Part shown: positions 26,778-36,567 of the stretch, piece by piece
Position numbering within the stretch: the stretch's first letter is position 1
How the letters are laid out: the number at the start of each line of letters is the position of its first letter
From: Salmonella enterica subsp. diarizonae
GTDB lineage: Bacteria > Pseudomonadota > Gammaproteobacteria > Enterobacterales > Enterobacteriaceae
DNA: 64,000 nt
Direction of reading: 5' to 3'
NCBI RefSeq assembly: GCF_008692785.1
Contig: NZ_VXJV01000006.1
Span: 248,001-312,000, forward strand
Translations under genes and position numbers: made by a program
The notes under the pieces: model-generated
What the model was told of the DNA's origin: nothing
Seen by the model: the letters and a program-made list of their open reading frames with translations, nothing else
Databases searched by the model: none

Positions 26778-29141
26778 ATGAAAACGCTGAAGAACTGGGT
26801 ATTGCAAAAACAGTTATCCCACCACGTTGAACTACAGGTCGACGGCCAGCATACGCTGTGTCTTTACGTGCTGGAGGAGAATCTGTTTCGTGTGCTGATA
26901 AAACGCAAAGGCGAACTGGCGCTGGACCGCACCTGGAGTATCGCTCCTGCGCAGGATGTACCGTGGAAAGGCCGCAAGCGAGAAGACCTCAGCGGCTTTA
27001 CCCTGCCCGCCTGGACACTACGCCAGCAAGACGGTACGCTGATTGTCGCTACCGAATCGCTGCGCGCTACCGTCCACCAGCCGCTGTGGATTGAATGGCA
27101 GTACCGCAATAACGAAGGCAAGTGGCAGCCATTGGTTAACGACCGCCCAACCGGCGCCTATCTGCTGAACGCCCACGGCGACGGCGTGGCCCACTATCAA
27201 CACCGCCGTAAGGACGAGCGTTTTTATGGTTTGGGCGATAAAGCAGGCGATCTACAGCGTACCGGAAAACGCTATGAAATGCGCAATCTTGACGCGATGG
27301 GTTACAACGCAGTCAGCACCGATCCGCTGTATAAACATATTCCGTTTACCATTACCCGCCGCGATGACGTTAGCTTCGGGCTGTTTTATGACAACCTCAG
27401 TAGCTGCTGGCTGGATCTGGGCAATGAAATTGATAACTACCACACCGCCTACCGTCGCTGGCAGGCGGAAGCGGGCGATATCGACTATTACCTGTTTACC
27501 GGCGAGCGTGTGCTTGACGTCACCAAAGCCTTTGTTCGCCTGACCGGGAAAACGCTGTTCGGGCCGAAGTGGAGCCTGGGCTACAGCGGTTCGACTATGC
27601 ATTACACCGATGCGTCGGATGCGCAAAACCAGTTGATGAAATTTATTCGCCTGTGCGACGAACATGCCATTCCGTGTGATTCCTTCCAACTCTCTTCAGG
27701 TTATACCTCGATTAACGGCAAGCGCTACGTGTTCAACTGGAACTACGACAAGGTGCCGCAGCCGAAGGTGATGAGTCAGGCATTCCACGACGCGGGACTA
27801 CATCTGGCGGCCAACATCAAACCGTGCCTGTTGCAGGATCACCCGCGCTATCACGAAGTGGCGGAACAAGGGTTATTTATCCGCGACTCCGAAAACGATA
27901 CGCCGGAACGCTCCAGTTTCTGGGATGATGAAGGCTCCAATCTCGACTTTACTAACCCGCAAACTGTCGCCTGGTGGCAGAATGGCATTACCACGCAATT
28001 GCTGGAGATGGGCATCGACGCCACCTGGAACGATAACAACGAATTTGAAGTGTGGGACGGCGAAGCGCGCTGCCACGGCTTTGGCAATGAGATAGCCATT
28101 AAACATATTCGCCCGGTGATGCCGCTGTTGATGATCCGCGCGTCGATGGAAGCGCAGCAACGCTTTGCGCCGACAAAACGCCCGTATCTGATCTCCCGTT
28201 CAGGCTGCGCCGGGATGCAGCGCTACGTACAAACATGGAGCGGCGATAACCGCACTAGTTGGGATACCCTGCGCTACAACATTCGCATGGGGCTGGGGAT
28301 GAGCCTCTCCGGGCTGTATAACCTGGGCCACGACGTCGGCGGTTTCTCCGGCGATAAACCAGACCCGGAGCTATTTGTGCGCTGGGTACAGAACGGCGTG
28401 ATGCACCCACGCTTTACTATCCATTCGTGGAACGACGACCATACGGTCAACGAACCGTGGATGTATCCGGGCGTCACACCAGCGATTCGCAGCGCCATTG
28501 AGCTACGCTACCGTCTGTTGCCCTACTTCTACACTCTGTTATGGCTGGCGCATGCCGACGATGAGCCGATGCTGCGCCCTACTTTCCTCGACCACGAGCA
28601 CGACGCGCAGACTTTTGAGGAGTGCGACGACTTCCTGCTGGGACGCGATATTCTGGTCGCAAGTGTCGTCATACCGGGCGAACGTCAGCGCCGCCTCTGG
28701 CTGCCGGACAACGAAACGGGTTGGTATGATTTCTACACTGGCGCGTGGTTCAGCGGCGGTCAGTGGATTATCGTCGACGCGCCGCTGGAAAAACTGCCGC
28801 TGCTGGTACGCGCAGGCGCGGGACTGCCGCTGAGCGATCGCATCTCCTACACGAACGCGGCTAAAGATACCTCGCGTGAGCTAAAACTGTTCCCGGTGAA
28901 AGGCGCAGACGTATCGTCAGGACTACTGTTTGAGGATGACGGCGAGTCATGGGGGTATAAGGAAGGTCACGCGCTGTGGCTGGAATGGGAGATGGTCTGT
29001 ACCGCCACGACGATTGATCTGACGATAAACGCGCGCGGCGATTATCGCCCGGCGTGGCAAACACTGCAGGTATCATTACCGCCAGGAGAAAAACGCAAGC
29101 TGCGGGTAAATAATGAAGACAGGAGTGAGTGGGCACGGTAG
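26778..29141 (+). CDS. Glycoside hydrolase family 31 enzyme
   Basis: A 787-residue retaining alpha-glycosidase of family GH31. The N-terminal beta-sandwich contains YGLGDK. The (beta/alpha)8 barrel carries the nucleophile region WNDNNEFEVWD (Asp419), a variant of the family pattern W-x-D-M-N-E, and the acid/base WSGDNRTSW (Asp490). C-terminal beta domains end the protein. No signal peptide is seen, so it acts in the cytosol on an imported glycoside. The ATG at 26778 is preferred; a GTG at 26766 is possible. Substrate (alpha-glucoside, xyloside or other) cannot be told. It is absent from this place in K-12. Confidence 0.88.
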   Translation: MKTLKNWVLQKQLSHHVELQVDGQHTLCLYVLEENLFRVLIKRKGELALDRTWSIAPAQDVPWKGRKREDLSGFTLPAWTLRQQDGTLIVATESLRATVHQPLWIEWQYRNNEGKWQPLVNDRPTGAYLLNAHGDGVAHYQHRRKDERFYGLGDKAGDLQRTGKRYEMRNLDAMGYNAVSTDPLYKHIPFTITRRDDVSFGLFYDNLSSCWLDLGNEIDNYHTAYRRWQAEAGDIDYYLFTGERVLDVTKAFVRLTGKTLFGPKWSLGYSGSTMHYTDASDAQNQLMKFIRLCDEHAIPCDSFQLSSGYTSINGKRYVFNWNYDKVPQPKVMSQAFHDAGLHLAANIKPCLLQDHPRYHEVAEQGLFIRDSENDTPERSSFWDDEGSNLDFTNPQTVAWWQNGITTQLLEMGIDATWNDNNEFEVWDGEARCHGFGNEIAIKHIRPVMPLLMIRASMEAQQRFAPTKRPYLISRSGCAGMQRYVQTWSGDNRTSWDTLRYNIRMGLGMSLSGLYNLGHDVGGFSGDKPDPELFVRWVQNGVMHPRFTIHSWNDDHTVNEPWMYPGVTPAIRSAIELRYRLLPYFYTLLWLAHADDEPMLRPTFLDHEHDAQTFEECDDFLLGRDILVASVVIPGERQRRLWLPDNETGWYDFYTGAWFSGGQWIIVDAPLEKLPLLVRAGAGLPLSDRISYTNAAKDTSRELKLFPVKGADVSSGLLFEDDGESWGYKEGHALWLEWEMVCTATTIDLTINARGDYRPAWQTLQVSLPPGEKRKLRVNNEDRSEWAR

Positions 29142-29155
29142 TAAATATTGTCGTT

Positions 29156-29205
29156 TTACCGGACCTACGCGTCAGGATACGTAGGTCCGGTAAGCGTAGC
29201 GCTAC
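29156..29205. repeat. BIME-like hairpins between the GH31 gene and ybiT
   Basis: TTACCGGACCTACG (29156-29169) pairs perfectly with CGTAGGTCCGGTAA (29180-29193), a 14-bp stem. The short palindrome GTAGCGCTAC (29196-29205) follows. They lie between convergent genes and may terminate or stabilise both transcripts. Confidence 0.7.
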
Positions 29206-29218
29206 CGGGCGTCAGTTT

Positions 29219-30814
29219 TTAGCTTTCAATCCCTTTACTACGCAAATAATCGTCGTAGTTGCCGCTAAAGTCCACCACGCGCTCCGGCGTAATTTCAATG
29301 ACGCGGGTCGCCAGCGAGCTGACGAACTCACGGTCGTGTGAAACAAAGATCAGCGTGCCCTGATACAGCTCCAGCGCCATATTCAGCGACTCGATCGACT
29401 CCATGTCCAGGTGGTTAGTCGGTTCGTCCATGATCAGGATATTCGGCTTTTGCATCATCAACTTGCCGAACAGCATACGGCCCTTCTCGCCACCGGAGAG
29501 TACTTTCGCAGGCTTTTTGATGTCATCCTGGCTAAATAGCAGGCGGCCCAGAATACTGCGCACTGCCTGCTCGTCGTCGCCTTCCTGCTTCCACTGACTC
29601 ATCCATTCAAACACCGTCAGGTCATTTTCGAATTCATATTCGTGGTCCTGCGCGTAGTAACCAATACGCGCGTTTTCCGACCATTTAACGGTGCCGTGAT
29701 CGGCGTCCAGATCGCCAACCAGCGTCTTCAGCAGCGTAGATTTACCCACGCCATTGGTGCCGAGTACCGCCAGCTTCTCACCGACTTCGAGCAGCAAATT
29801 GACATTTTTAAACAGCGGACCGTTATCAAAACCTTTCGTTAGCGCTTCCACTTCCAGAGCGTTACGGAACAGTTTTTTATCCTGCTCAAAACGGATGAAC
29901 GGGTTCTGACGGCTGGAGGCTTTCACCTCTTCCAACTTGATTTTATCGATCTGCCGCGCGCGCGACGTTGCCTGACGCGATTTAGAAGCGTTGGCGCTAA
30001 AACGGCTGACGAAAGATTGCAGCTCGGCAATTTGCGCTTTTTTCTTCGCATTATCGGCCAACAGACGTTCACGCGCCTGGGTCGCCGCCGTCATATACTC
30101 ATCATAGTTACCCGGATAGACGCGCAAATCACCGTAATCCAGATCCGCCATATGCGTACAGACCATGTTCAGGAAGTGACGGTCGTGCGAAATGATGATC
30201 ATCGTGCTGTCGCGCTCGTTCAGCACCTGCTCCAGCCAACGGATAGTATCAATATCCAGGTTGTTGGTCGGTTCGTCGAGCAACAGGATGTCCGGATTAG
30301 AGAATAACGCCTGCGCCAGCAGCACACGCAATTTCCAGCCTGGCGCGACTTCACTCATCAGACCGTAATGCTGCTCCAGCGGGATGCCCACCCCCAGCAG
30401 CAGTTCGCCCGCGCGCGCCTCAGCGGAATAACCGTCCATCTCGCCGTATTTTACTTCCAGATCGGCGACTTTATAACCGTCTTCTTCGCTCATTTCCGGC
30501 AAGGCGTAGATACGGTCGCGCTCCTGTTTGACTTCCCACAGTTCGCCATGTCCCATAATGACAGTATCAAGTACGGTGAACGCTTCAAAAGCGAACTGGT
30601 CCTGACGCAGCTTACCGATGCGCTCATTCGGATCGAGGGAAACATTGCCCAGCGTCGGCTCCAGGTCGCCGCCGAGGATTTTCATAAAAGTGGACTTTCC
30701 GCTACCGTTGGCGCCGATCAGGCCGTAACGGTTGCCGCCGCCAAATTTGACGGAAATGTTTTCGAACAGCGGCTTACTGCCGAACTGCATGGTAACGTTG
30801 CTGGAAACTAACAC
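29219..30814 (-). CDS. ybiT: ABC-F ATPase YbiT
   Basis: A 531-residue cytosolic ABC-F protein with two ATPase domains and no membrane part, of the class that binds the ribosome E site and helps stalled translation. Walker A motifs are GANGSGKS and GTNGVGKS, and Walker B regions are [11 protein letters not shown] and [11 protein letters not shown]. The inter-domain linker is rich in charged residues (about 240-310). Full-length match to E. coli YbiT. It stands alone, divergent from ldtB. Confidence 0.93.
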   Translation of the reverse strand: MLVSSNVTMQFGSKPLFENISVKFGGGNRYGLIGANGSGKSTFMKILGGDLEPTLGNVSLDPNERIGKLRQDQFAFEAFTVLDTVIMGHGELWEVKQERDRIYALPEMSEEDGYKVADLEVKYGEMDGYSAEARAGELLLGVGIPLEQHYGLMSEVAPGWKLRVLLAQALFSNPDILLLDEPTNNLDIDTIRWLEQVLNERDSTMIIISHDRHFLNMVCTHMADLDYGDLRVYPGNYDEYMTAATQARERLLADNAKKKAQIAELQSFVSRFSANASKSRQATSRARQIDKIKLEEVKASSRQNPFIRFEQDKKLFRNALEVEALTKGFDNGPLFKNVNLLLEVGEKLAVLGTNGVGKSTLLKTLVGDLDADHGTVKWSENARIGYYAQDHEYEFENDLTVFEWMSQWKQEGDDEQAVRSILGRLLFSQDDIKKPAKVLSGGEKGRMLFGKLMMQKPNILIMDEPTNHLDMESIESLNMALELYQGTLIFVSHDREFVSSLATRVIEITPERVVDFSGNYDDYLRSKGIES

Positions 30815-30966
30815 AGGCTTATCCTGAAAAAAGATGTGACAAACCGCTTATTATGCCACAAGTCTGAAATAAGATCGCGCCCTGTGACAAAGGGCTACAC
30901 TGAACCGTAAGGGGAAAAAAACGTGATTTCGTACACATCTGAATTCCCTGTTTACTGGAATGCACC

Positions 30967-30972
30967 TATAAT
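30967..30972 (+). promoter_or_regulatory. -10 element of ldtB
   Basis: A consensus TATAAT followed by GCGC lies 63 bases before the ldtB ATG; no clear -35 is seen. It is the best promoter signal in the 220-base ybiT-ldtB gap. Confidence 0.5.
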
Positions 30973-31034
30973 GCGCTCCCAACATGACAGAATTCTCAAC
31001 CCACTAGCCTGCTTGGCACAGAATCTCGCATAAC

Positions 31035-31955
31035 ATGAATATGAAATTAACAACGCTTTTCGCGGCGGCTTTCGCTGTAGTTGGTTTTTGTAAAACAGCC
31101 TCAGCAGTCACTTACCCGCTGCCTACCGATGGCAGTCGTTTAATTGGGCAAAATCAGGTCATCACCGTTCCGGAGGGCAATACCCAACCGCTGGAGTATT
31201 TCGCCGCGGAGTATCAGATGGGACTGTCCAACATGCTGGAAGCCAACCCTGGCGTGGATACCTTCCTGCCGAAGGGCGGTACTGTGCTGAATATTCCGCA
31301 ACAACTGATCCTGCCGGATACCGTCCACGAAGGCATTATCATCAATAGCGCGGAAATGCGCCTCTATTACTACCCTAAAGGCACGAACACCGTTATCGTC
31401 CTGCCGATTGGGATCGGTCAGTTAGGTAAAGACACGCCTATCAACTGGACGACCAAAGTTGAACGTAAAAAAGCCGGTCCGACCTGGACGCCTACGGCGA
31501 AAATGCACGCTGAATACGCCGCTGCCGGCGAGCCACTGCCTGCCGTAGTGCCTGCGGGCCCGGATAACCCGATGGGCCTGTACGCGCTGTACATTGGTCG
31601 CCTGTATGCTATTCACGGCACCAACGCCAACTTCGGCATCGGGCTTCGCGTGAGCCACGGTTGCGTGCGTCTGCGCAACGACGATATCAAGTTCCTGTTT
31701 GAAAATGTGCCGGTCGGCACCCGCGTGCAGTTTATTGATGAACCGGTAAAAGCCACCACCGAGCCGGACGGCAGCCGTTACATTGAGGTGCATAACCCGC
31801 TGTCAACGACGGAAGCGCAGTTTGAAGGTAAGGAAGCGGTGCCGATCACGCTTAATAAGAGTATCCTGGCCGTCACCAACGAGCCTGACGTTGATCAGAC
31901 CATCGTACAACAGGCGGTTCAGGATCGTTCCGGGATGCCGGTTCGTCTGAACTGA
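31035..31955 (+). CDS. ldtB: L,D-transpeptidase LdtB (YbiS)
   Basis: A 306-residue periplasmic L,D-transpeptidase that attaches Braun lipoprotein to peptidoglycan. A signal peptide (1 to about 24, ending ASA) and a LysM-like N-terminal part precede the YkuD domain. The catalytic motif is [10 protein letters not shown]...SHGCVRL with Cys210 as nucleophile. Full-length match to E. coli LdtB. Its terminator hairpin follows directly. Confidence 0.95.
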   Translation: MNMKLTTLFAAAFAVVGFCKTASAVTYPLPTDGSRLIGQNQVITVPEGNTQPLEYFAAEYQMGLSNMLEANPGVDTFLPKGGTVLNIPQQLILPDTVHEGIIINSAEMRLYYYPKGTNTVIVLPIGIGQLGKDTPINWTTKVERKKAGPTWTPTAKMHAEYAAAGEPLPAVVPAGPDNPMGLYALYIGRLYAIHGTNANFGIGLRVSHGCVRLRNDDIKFLFENVPVGTRVQFIDEPVKATTEPDGSRYIEVHNPLSTTEAQFEGKEAVPITLNKSILAVTNEPDVDQTIVQQAVQDRSGMPVRLN

Positions 31956-31969
31956 CAGGCTCTGCCTAC

Positions 31970-31996
31970 GAAGCCCGATAGATACTATCGGGCTTC
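31970..31996. terminator. Bidirectional terminator between ldtB and ybiR
   Basis: GAAGCCCGATAG and CTATCGGGCTTC form a perfect 12-bp stem with a 3-base loop, followed by TCTT. It lies between convergent ldtB and ybiR. Confidence 0.8.
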
Positions 31997-31998
31997 TC

Positions 31999-33111
31999 TT
32001 ACGACATCAGTTGCAATAATCCATATCCCACCAGCGCCGCCCATGCCAGCATCGGCAGCGAATAAAGATGAAATCGCCACCAGATTCGGCGATCGTTCGC
32101 CATTCGTAAAGCAATAAGATTCGCCAGCGACCCCGGCAGCAGACCAAAACCGCCGATATTCACCGCCCACGCCAGCAGCGTCGAGGCCGGTACATAGTTC
32201 AGCAGGAGAATGGTACTGGGCACATTACTGATAACCTGCGACAGGCCGATAGCGGTTAGCCAAAGTCCCAGGTGAGACAATGCGCCAACCTGGTTGAAAA
32301 CGCCCTGCAACGCAGGCAGTTGCGTCAGCAGATGGACATCAATAAACATCGCCATAAATACCAGCAGCAGCGTCCAGTCCACGCTGACTATCACCCTGCG
32401 CGCCAGCGCAATAAACCCGACCGCGACCAACACCAGTCCCCATAACTCTTGCCTGAACTCCAGCGCGGTAAGAAAAACGATATATAATCCCAGGCAACTC
32501 CACACCAGACGGGGCTGCCACTGCGGCGAACGCGTACCGGTATGGTACTGTAACGCCCTACCCGGAAAACAAAACCAGCACAAGAGCAGTAACGTCAGCA
32601 TCATCATGACGGCAAGCGGTGCCATTTGCCCGCTAAATTCAGCAAAGGTTAAGCCGGAGCGTCCCCACAACAGAATATTTTGCGGATTACCGACAGGCGT
32701 CAGCAGCGAACCGGCGTTCACCGCCAACGCTTCAAAAATAATCAATCGGTTGACCGGAATCGCGCACAGTTTTTTCAACGTTATCGTCAGCGGCACAACG
32801 ATAAACAACGCAACATCGTTTGTCAGAAAGGTCGACAGTGCCGCCGCAGCCAGCACCAGGAACATCGCCAGTTGCCGCTCGGTATGAAATCGGCGCGTCA
32901 TCTTGCGCCCCAGCACATCAAAATAGCCGCTTAACTCAACGCCTTTGGTGAGCAGCATCAAACCACTGAGGGTAATAATGGTGTGCCAGTCAATCGCGTC
33001 AGGCCAGGCACGAGGCGCAAAAGGAACAAACAGGCTTAACGCAATACCCACAATGATCAACAACTGAAAAAAACGGTCTCGCCGCAGCGCCCGTAAAAAA
33101 GCCAGATTCAT
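31999..33111 (-). CDS. ybiR: Putative anion permease YbiR
   Basis: A 370-residue membrane protein of the ArsB/NhaD-like ion transporter superfamily with about 10-11 spans. Conserved patterns include [14 protein letters not shown] and [14 protein letters not shown]. Its ion is not established. The start overlaps the mntR stop by four bases (ATGA), so it is translated from the mntR mRNA. The pairing with a manganese regulator suggests but does not prove a role in metal or anion balance. Confidence 0.85.
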   Translation of the reverse strand: MNLAFLRALRRDRFFQLLIIVGIALSLFVPFAPRAWPDAIDWHTIITLSGLMLLTKGVELSGYFDVLGRKMTRRFHTERQLAMFLVLAAAALSTFLTNDVALFIVVPLTITLKKLCAIPVNRLIIFEALAVNAGSLLTPVGNPQNILLWGRSGLTFAEFSGQMAPLAVMMMLTLLLLCWFCFPGRALQYHTGTRSPQWQPRLVWSCLGLYIVFLTALEFRQELWGLVLVAVGFIALARRVIVSVDWTLLLVFMAMFIDVHLLTQLPALQGVFNQVGALSHLGLWLTAIGLSQVISNVPSTILLLNYVPASTLLAWAVNIGGFGLLPGSLANLIALRMANDRRIWWRFHLYSLPMLAWAALVGYGLLQLMS

Positions 33112-33581
33112 TCTACAGGCGTTCCATGCTGTTGCGTGAAGGCCAAAAAGGCATCCAATGTTTCCTGGCTGACATGATGTTCCATCCCTTCCGCATCACG
33201 ACGCGCAATTTCCGGACTTACGCCTAACACCAGCAAAAAATTTTCGACGATTTGATGCCGCTCGCGGCTTTCCTGCGCCAGTTTCTCCCCTTCCGGCGTC
33301 AGAAAAACGCCGCGCCAGGGGATCATTTGAATAAATCCTAACGATGCCAGGCGTTTAAGCATTTTGGCCACGGTTGGCTGGGACACGCCGAGCCGCGCCG
33401 CCATATCCACCTGACGCGCTTCCCCTACCTCAATAATTAAATCGGAAATCAGCTCAACGTAGTCGTCTATCAACTCACGGCGATGCGCCTCTCTGACCTG
33501 ACGAAATCCTTCAACGTGTTCTTCTACGTTCACCAATTGCGTCACTTTTTTTGTTGTTGGCGTACCTGCGCGACGACTCAT
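33108..33581 (-). CDS. mntR: Manganese-responsive regulator MntR
   Basis: A 157-residue DtxR-family regulator that binds DNA with Mn2+ and represses mntH and mntS. The N-terminal winged helix ([21 protein letters not shown]) is followed by the metal-binding and dimer domain with [12 protein letters not shown]. Full-length match to E. coli. It is divergent from mntS, which carries an MntR-box-like site. An 18-bp perfect palindrome lies 19 bases upstream of its ATG. Confidence 0.94.
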   Translation of the reverse strand: MSRRAGTPTTKKVTQLVNVEEHVEGFRQVREAHRRELIDDYVELISDLIIEVGEARQVDMAARLGVSQPTVAKMLKRLASLGFIQMIPWRGVFLTPEGEKLAQESRERHQIVENFLLVLGVSPEIARRDAEGMEHHVSQETLDAFLAFTQQHGTPVE

Positions 33582-33599
33582 TTTGCTTCCTCGTTTCTG

Positions 33600-33617
33600 T
33601 GACGCGTTAACGCGTCA
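33600..33617. promoter_or_regulatory. 18-bp perfect palindrome upstream of mntR
   Basis: TGACGCGTTAACGCGTCA is fully self-complementary and lies in the mntR leader or promoter. It does not resemble the MntR box. It could be an operator for an unnamed protein or a hairpin in the mntR 5' UTR. Confidence 0.5.
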
Positions 33618-33687
33618 ACTGACAGAGCGCTCATTGTAAACCAGAGTTGTCCGGGCACAAAAAATTAACGTTTTAGCAATAGCTATA

Positions 33688-33709
33688 AAACATAGCCTGT
33701 GCTATATCT
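33688..33709. promoter_or_regulatory. MntR box of mntS
   Basis: ACATAGCCTGTGCTATAT contains the inverted half-sites ATAGC and GCTAT, as in the known MntR boxes of mntH and mntS. It lies about 60-80 bases upstream of the mntS ATG. Confidence 0.75.
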
Positions 33710-33766
33710 GTATGTAATGCAGACATCCCTCACGGATCGATGGGATAGAAACATCAGGAGGTTTAT

Positions 33767-33895
33767 ATGAACGAATTTAAGAGGTGTATACGCGTGTTCA
33801 GTCACTCTCCCTTTAAAGTCCGGTTAATGCTGCTCTCTATGTTGTGCGATATGATCAACGGCAAACCGGAGCAGGATAACTCTTCCACGAAATAA
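33767..33895 (+). CDS. mntS: Small protein MntS
   Basis: A 42-residue protein starting MNEFKRCIRVFSHSPFKVRL, nearly identical to E. coli MntS (the rybA locus). E. coli MntS raises usable intracellular Mn2+, thought to act by inhibiting the exporter MntP, and is repressed by MntR with manganese. The SD is a perfect AGGAGG (33756-33761), 5 bases before the ATG. An MntR box lies upstream and a terminator directly after the stop. Confidence 0.93.
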   Translation: MNEFKRCIRVFSHSPFKVRLMLLSMLCDMINGKPEQDNSSTK

Positions 33896-33925
33896 GGCGG
33901 CGTCGCGGTACGCCGCCTTATTTTG
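33894..33925 (+). terminator. Terminator of mntS
   Basis: GGCGGCGT (33896-33903) pairs with ACGCCGCC (33910-33917), extended by AA/TT, followed by TTATTTTG. It is a strong intrinsic terminator overlapping the mntS stop codon. Confidence 0.88.
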
Positions 33926-34159
33926 CATCCTCAACGGAAATGGCGCTCATTTCCCCTGTTTTTTTGTGGTTTTGTTATTCTCTTCGCAAAACATTTTCTT
34001 TCCGGCGGTTGACCTTCTTACCCACACGCTCTATCTTCTGGCAGCCCTGAATATTTTGCGACTCGCCGTTGCGAACCCAATACATTTTTTACGCATAATC
34101 AGGCAGGTAATGACCCTTCGCGCCAGGGTTAGCACATGGCGTTTTTGCAATAGTGGCAT

Positions 34160-35740
34160 ATGAATTCAACCCTTATCGATTCACTTCTGGCCCGTCGTCG
34201 GGCTGTAAGCCCGTGGGCGGGTCTCTACTTTTTACAGTCGCTGCTGATTAACCTCGCGCTCGGCTACCCCTTTAGCTTGCTTTATACTGCGGCGTTTACC
34301 TGCCTGTTGCTGCTGCTCTGGCGCTACCTGCCCCGCGGACAAAAAGCACTGCTCGGCATCTGTTCGCTGGTAGCCGCTTTCTATTTTCCCTTTGGCCAGG
34401 CTTACGGCGCGCCGAACTTTAATACTCTGCTGGCGCTGCACTCCACCAATATGGAAGAGTCAAGCGAAATCCTGACCATCTTCCCGTGGTATAGCTACCT
34501 GACCGGGCTTTTTATTTTCGCGCTGGGTATTATTGCGCTTCGCCGCCAAAAAGAAGAGGTCAGGCCGCGCTGGAATAGCCTTGATAGCCTGTGTCTGCTG
34601 ATTAGCGTCGCGGCATTTTTCGTCGCGCCGGTACAAAATCTGGCCTGGGGCGGCGTTTTTAAGGTTATTGATACCGGCTATCCGGTTTTTCGCTTCGCCA
34701 AAGACGTCATCGTCAATAACAACGAAGTCATTGAAGAGCAGCACCGTATGGCGCAGTTATCCGACATAAAAGATAGCTGGACCGTTACTGCGGTGAAACC
34801 CAGATATCACATCTATGTCGTGGTGATTGGTGAAAGCGCGCGACGGGATGCGATGGGCGCTTTCGGCGGCCACTGGGATAATACCCCCTTCTCCAGCCAT
34901 GTGAATGGCGACTTCTTTATGGATTACATCGCCGCCAGCGGCTCAACGCAAAAATCGCTCGGTTTAACGCTTAATCGCGTGGTGGATAACAAACCGCAGT
35001 ATCAGGATAACTTCGTCACGCTGGCTAACCGCGCCGGTTTTCAGACATGGTGGTTTTCCAATCAGGGGCAAATCGGCGAATACGACACGGCCATCGCCAG
35101 TATTGCCAAACGCGCCGATGAAGCGCATTTCCTGAAAAACGGCGATTTTGAAGCGGATAAAAATACTCGCGACGACGCGCTGTTAACCATGACGGCGCAG
35201 GTATTGGCAACAGAACGCACGCAACCGCAGTTGATTGTGTTGCATTTAATGGGGTCACATCCCCAGGCCTGCGACCGTACTCAGGGAAAATACGCGACGT
35301 TTGTCCAGTCGAAAGAGACGTCTTGTTATTTATACACAATGACGCAAACCGACGATTTGCTCCGTCAGCTCTATACTCAGCTTCGTCATAGCGGCGACAG
35401 TTTTTCGCTCGTCTATTTCTCCGATCACGGGCTGGCGTTTAAAGAACGCGGCAAAGCGGTACAGTACCTGGCGCATGACGACAAATTCCAGCAAAACTTC
35501 CAGGTGCCGTTTATGGTGTTATCCAGCGACAGTAAAGCGCACAGGATCATTAAAGCTCGCCGTTCCGCGAACGATTTCCTGACTTTTTTTTCGCAATGGA
35601 CGGGAATTAGCGCTAAAGAGATCAAAAATCGCTATCGGTTTATTTCGGAACAAAAAGCCGGGCCCGTTTATATCACCAATTTCAAATTACAGAAAGTGGA
35701 CTATAACCATCTGGGCACCGATATATTTTCACTAAAATAA
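34160..35740 (+). CDS. opgE: Phosphoethanolamine transferase OpgE
   Basis: A 526-residue inner-membrane enzyme, formerly YbiP, that adds phosphoethanolamine to osmoregulated periplasmic glucans. Four to five N-terminal membrane spans precede a periplasmic sulfatase-fold domain. Its motifs include VIGESARRDAMG, the nucleophile region GSTQKS (Thr), HLMGSHP and YFSDHG. Full-length match to E. coli. The 264 bases between the mntS stop and this start show only the terminator and an AT-rich region with no clear promoter. Confidence 0.9.
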   Translation: MNSTLIDSLLARRRAVSPWAGLYFLQSLLINLALGYPFSLLYTAAFTCLLLLLWRYLPRGQKALLGICSLVAAFYFPFGQAYGAPNFNTLLALHSTNMEESSEILTIFPWYSYLTGLFIFALGIIALRRQKEEVRPRWNSLDSLCLLISVAAFFVAPVQNLAWGGVFKVIDTGYPVFRFAKDVIVNNNEVIEEQHRMAQLSDIKDSWTVTAVKPRYHIYVVVIGESARRDAMGAFGGHWDNTPFSSHVNGDFFMDYIAASGSTQKSLGLTLNRVVDNKPQYQDNFVTLANRAGFQTWWFSNQGQIGEYDTAIASIAKRADEAHFLKNGDFEADKNTRDDALLTMTAQVLATERTQPQLIVLHLMGSHPQACDRTQGKYATFVQSKETSCYLYTMTQTDDLLRQLYTQLRHSGDSFSLVYFSDHGLAFKERGKAVQYLAHDDKFQQNFQVPFMVLSSDSKAHRIIKARRSANDFLTFFSQWTGISAKEIKNRYRFISEQKAGPVYITNFKLQKVDYNHLGTDIFSLK

Positions 35741-35754
35741 TGTATGTTTCAGGC

Positions 35755-35785
35755 AAAAAAAATCCGCCCCGAAAGGCGGATTTTT
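35755..35785. terminator. Bidirectional terminator between opgE and ompX
   Basis: AAAATCCGCC (35759-35768) pairs with GGCGGATTTT (35775-35784), flanked by A and T tracts on both sides. It can terminate opgE and convergent ompX. Confidence 0.88.
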
Positions 35786-35802
35786 CATTTTCACCGAAAT
35801 GA

Positions 35803-36318
35803 TTAGAAGCGGTAACCCACGCCAGCAATCCAGGTGCCAACGTCAACGCTACGAATACGGCTCTGCTCGTAAGAGAAGTCCAGCGCAACATTTTCCATCG
35901 GGTTGAATTGCAGACCAGCGCCATAGGAGAAGCCATAATCGCTGGTGTCATGTTTGTAGGTTGGGTAGTCGGTAGTCTGGAATTTACCGTAACCCACACC
36001 GACCACACCGTAGATGCTCGCCCAATCGTTCAGACGATAAGCCGGGCCGGCAGTGATGCCGTAGTACTGACCTTTGTTGTAATCGCCCGCACCGTTAGTA
36101 CGATCTTTTTCGGTGTAGGTGAAGGAACCGATTACGCCCAGCGGGTTGTTATCCTGCTCGTAACGATACTTCAGGTTAAAACCGTTCATTTTGTTCGCTA
36201 CGCCCTGCGCATCGCTCTGAGCGTAACCACCGGTAACGGTAGAAGTAGCAGCTACTGCAGTACCTGCGGAAAAAGCCAGAACAGCGGCCAGTGCTGAAAG
36301 ACATGCAATTTTTTTCAT
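35803..36318 (-). CDS. ompX: Outer membrane protein OmpX
   Basis: A 171-residue eight-stranded outer-membrane beta-barrel of the Ail/Lom family. A signal peptide (1-23, ending AVA) precedes alternating aromatic strands and the C-terminal Phe (GYRF). The ATG at 36318 (MKKIACLS) is preferred over one two codons earlier. The SD region GAGGTGG is complementary to the CCACCUC seed of the sRNA CyaR, a known repressor of Salmonella ompX. Confidence 0.95.
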   Translation of the reverse strand: MKKIACLSALAAVLAFSAGTAVAATSTVTGGYAQSDAQGVANKMNGFNLKYRYEQDNNPLGVIGSFTYTEKDRTNGAGDYNKGQYYGITAGPAYRLNDWASIYGVVGVGYGKFQTTDYPTYKHDTSDYGFSYGAGLQFNPMENVALDFSYEQSRIRSVDVGTWIAGVGYRF

Positions 36319-36567
36319 AACCACCTCAAATGTGCTTCAAGTAAGTCCTAAGTTTTAAATATATCAAAAATTAATGGGAAACTCTTTGCGATTCACGGTG
36401 TCTAAGAGCGCCTTTCATGTAACAGAACGTTTCCATACCGCGCTATCTTGTTCAATTAACATCACTTTTCCGGTTGATTGCACCAATAATGCGCGTGCGG
36501 CGCGATACATTCATCCAGATTATTCCTAAACTATCAGTCTATTTATCCATCAATTAAAGTTCATTTT

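Noticed and set aside
33966-34163. 65-codon frame before opgE
   Set aside because: No homology, poor start context, and it runs into the opgE start; considered chance in an AT-rich gap.
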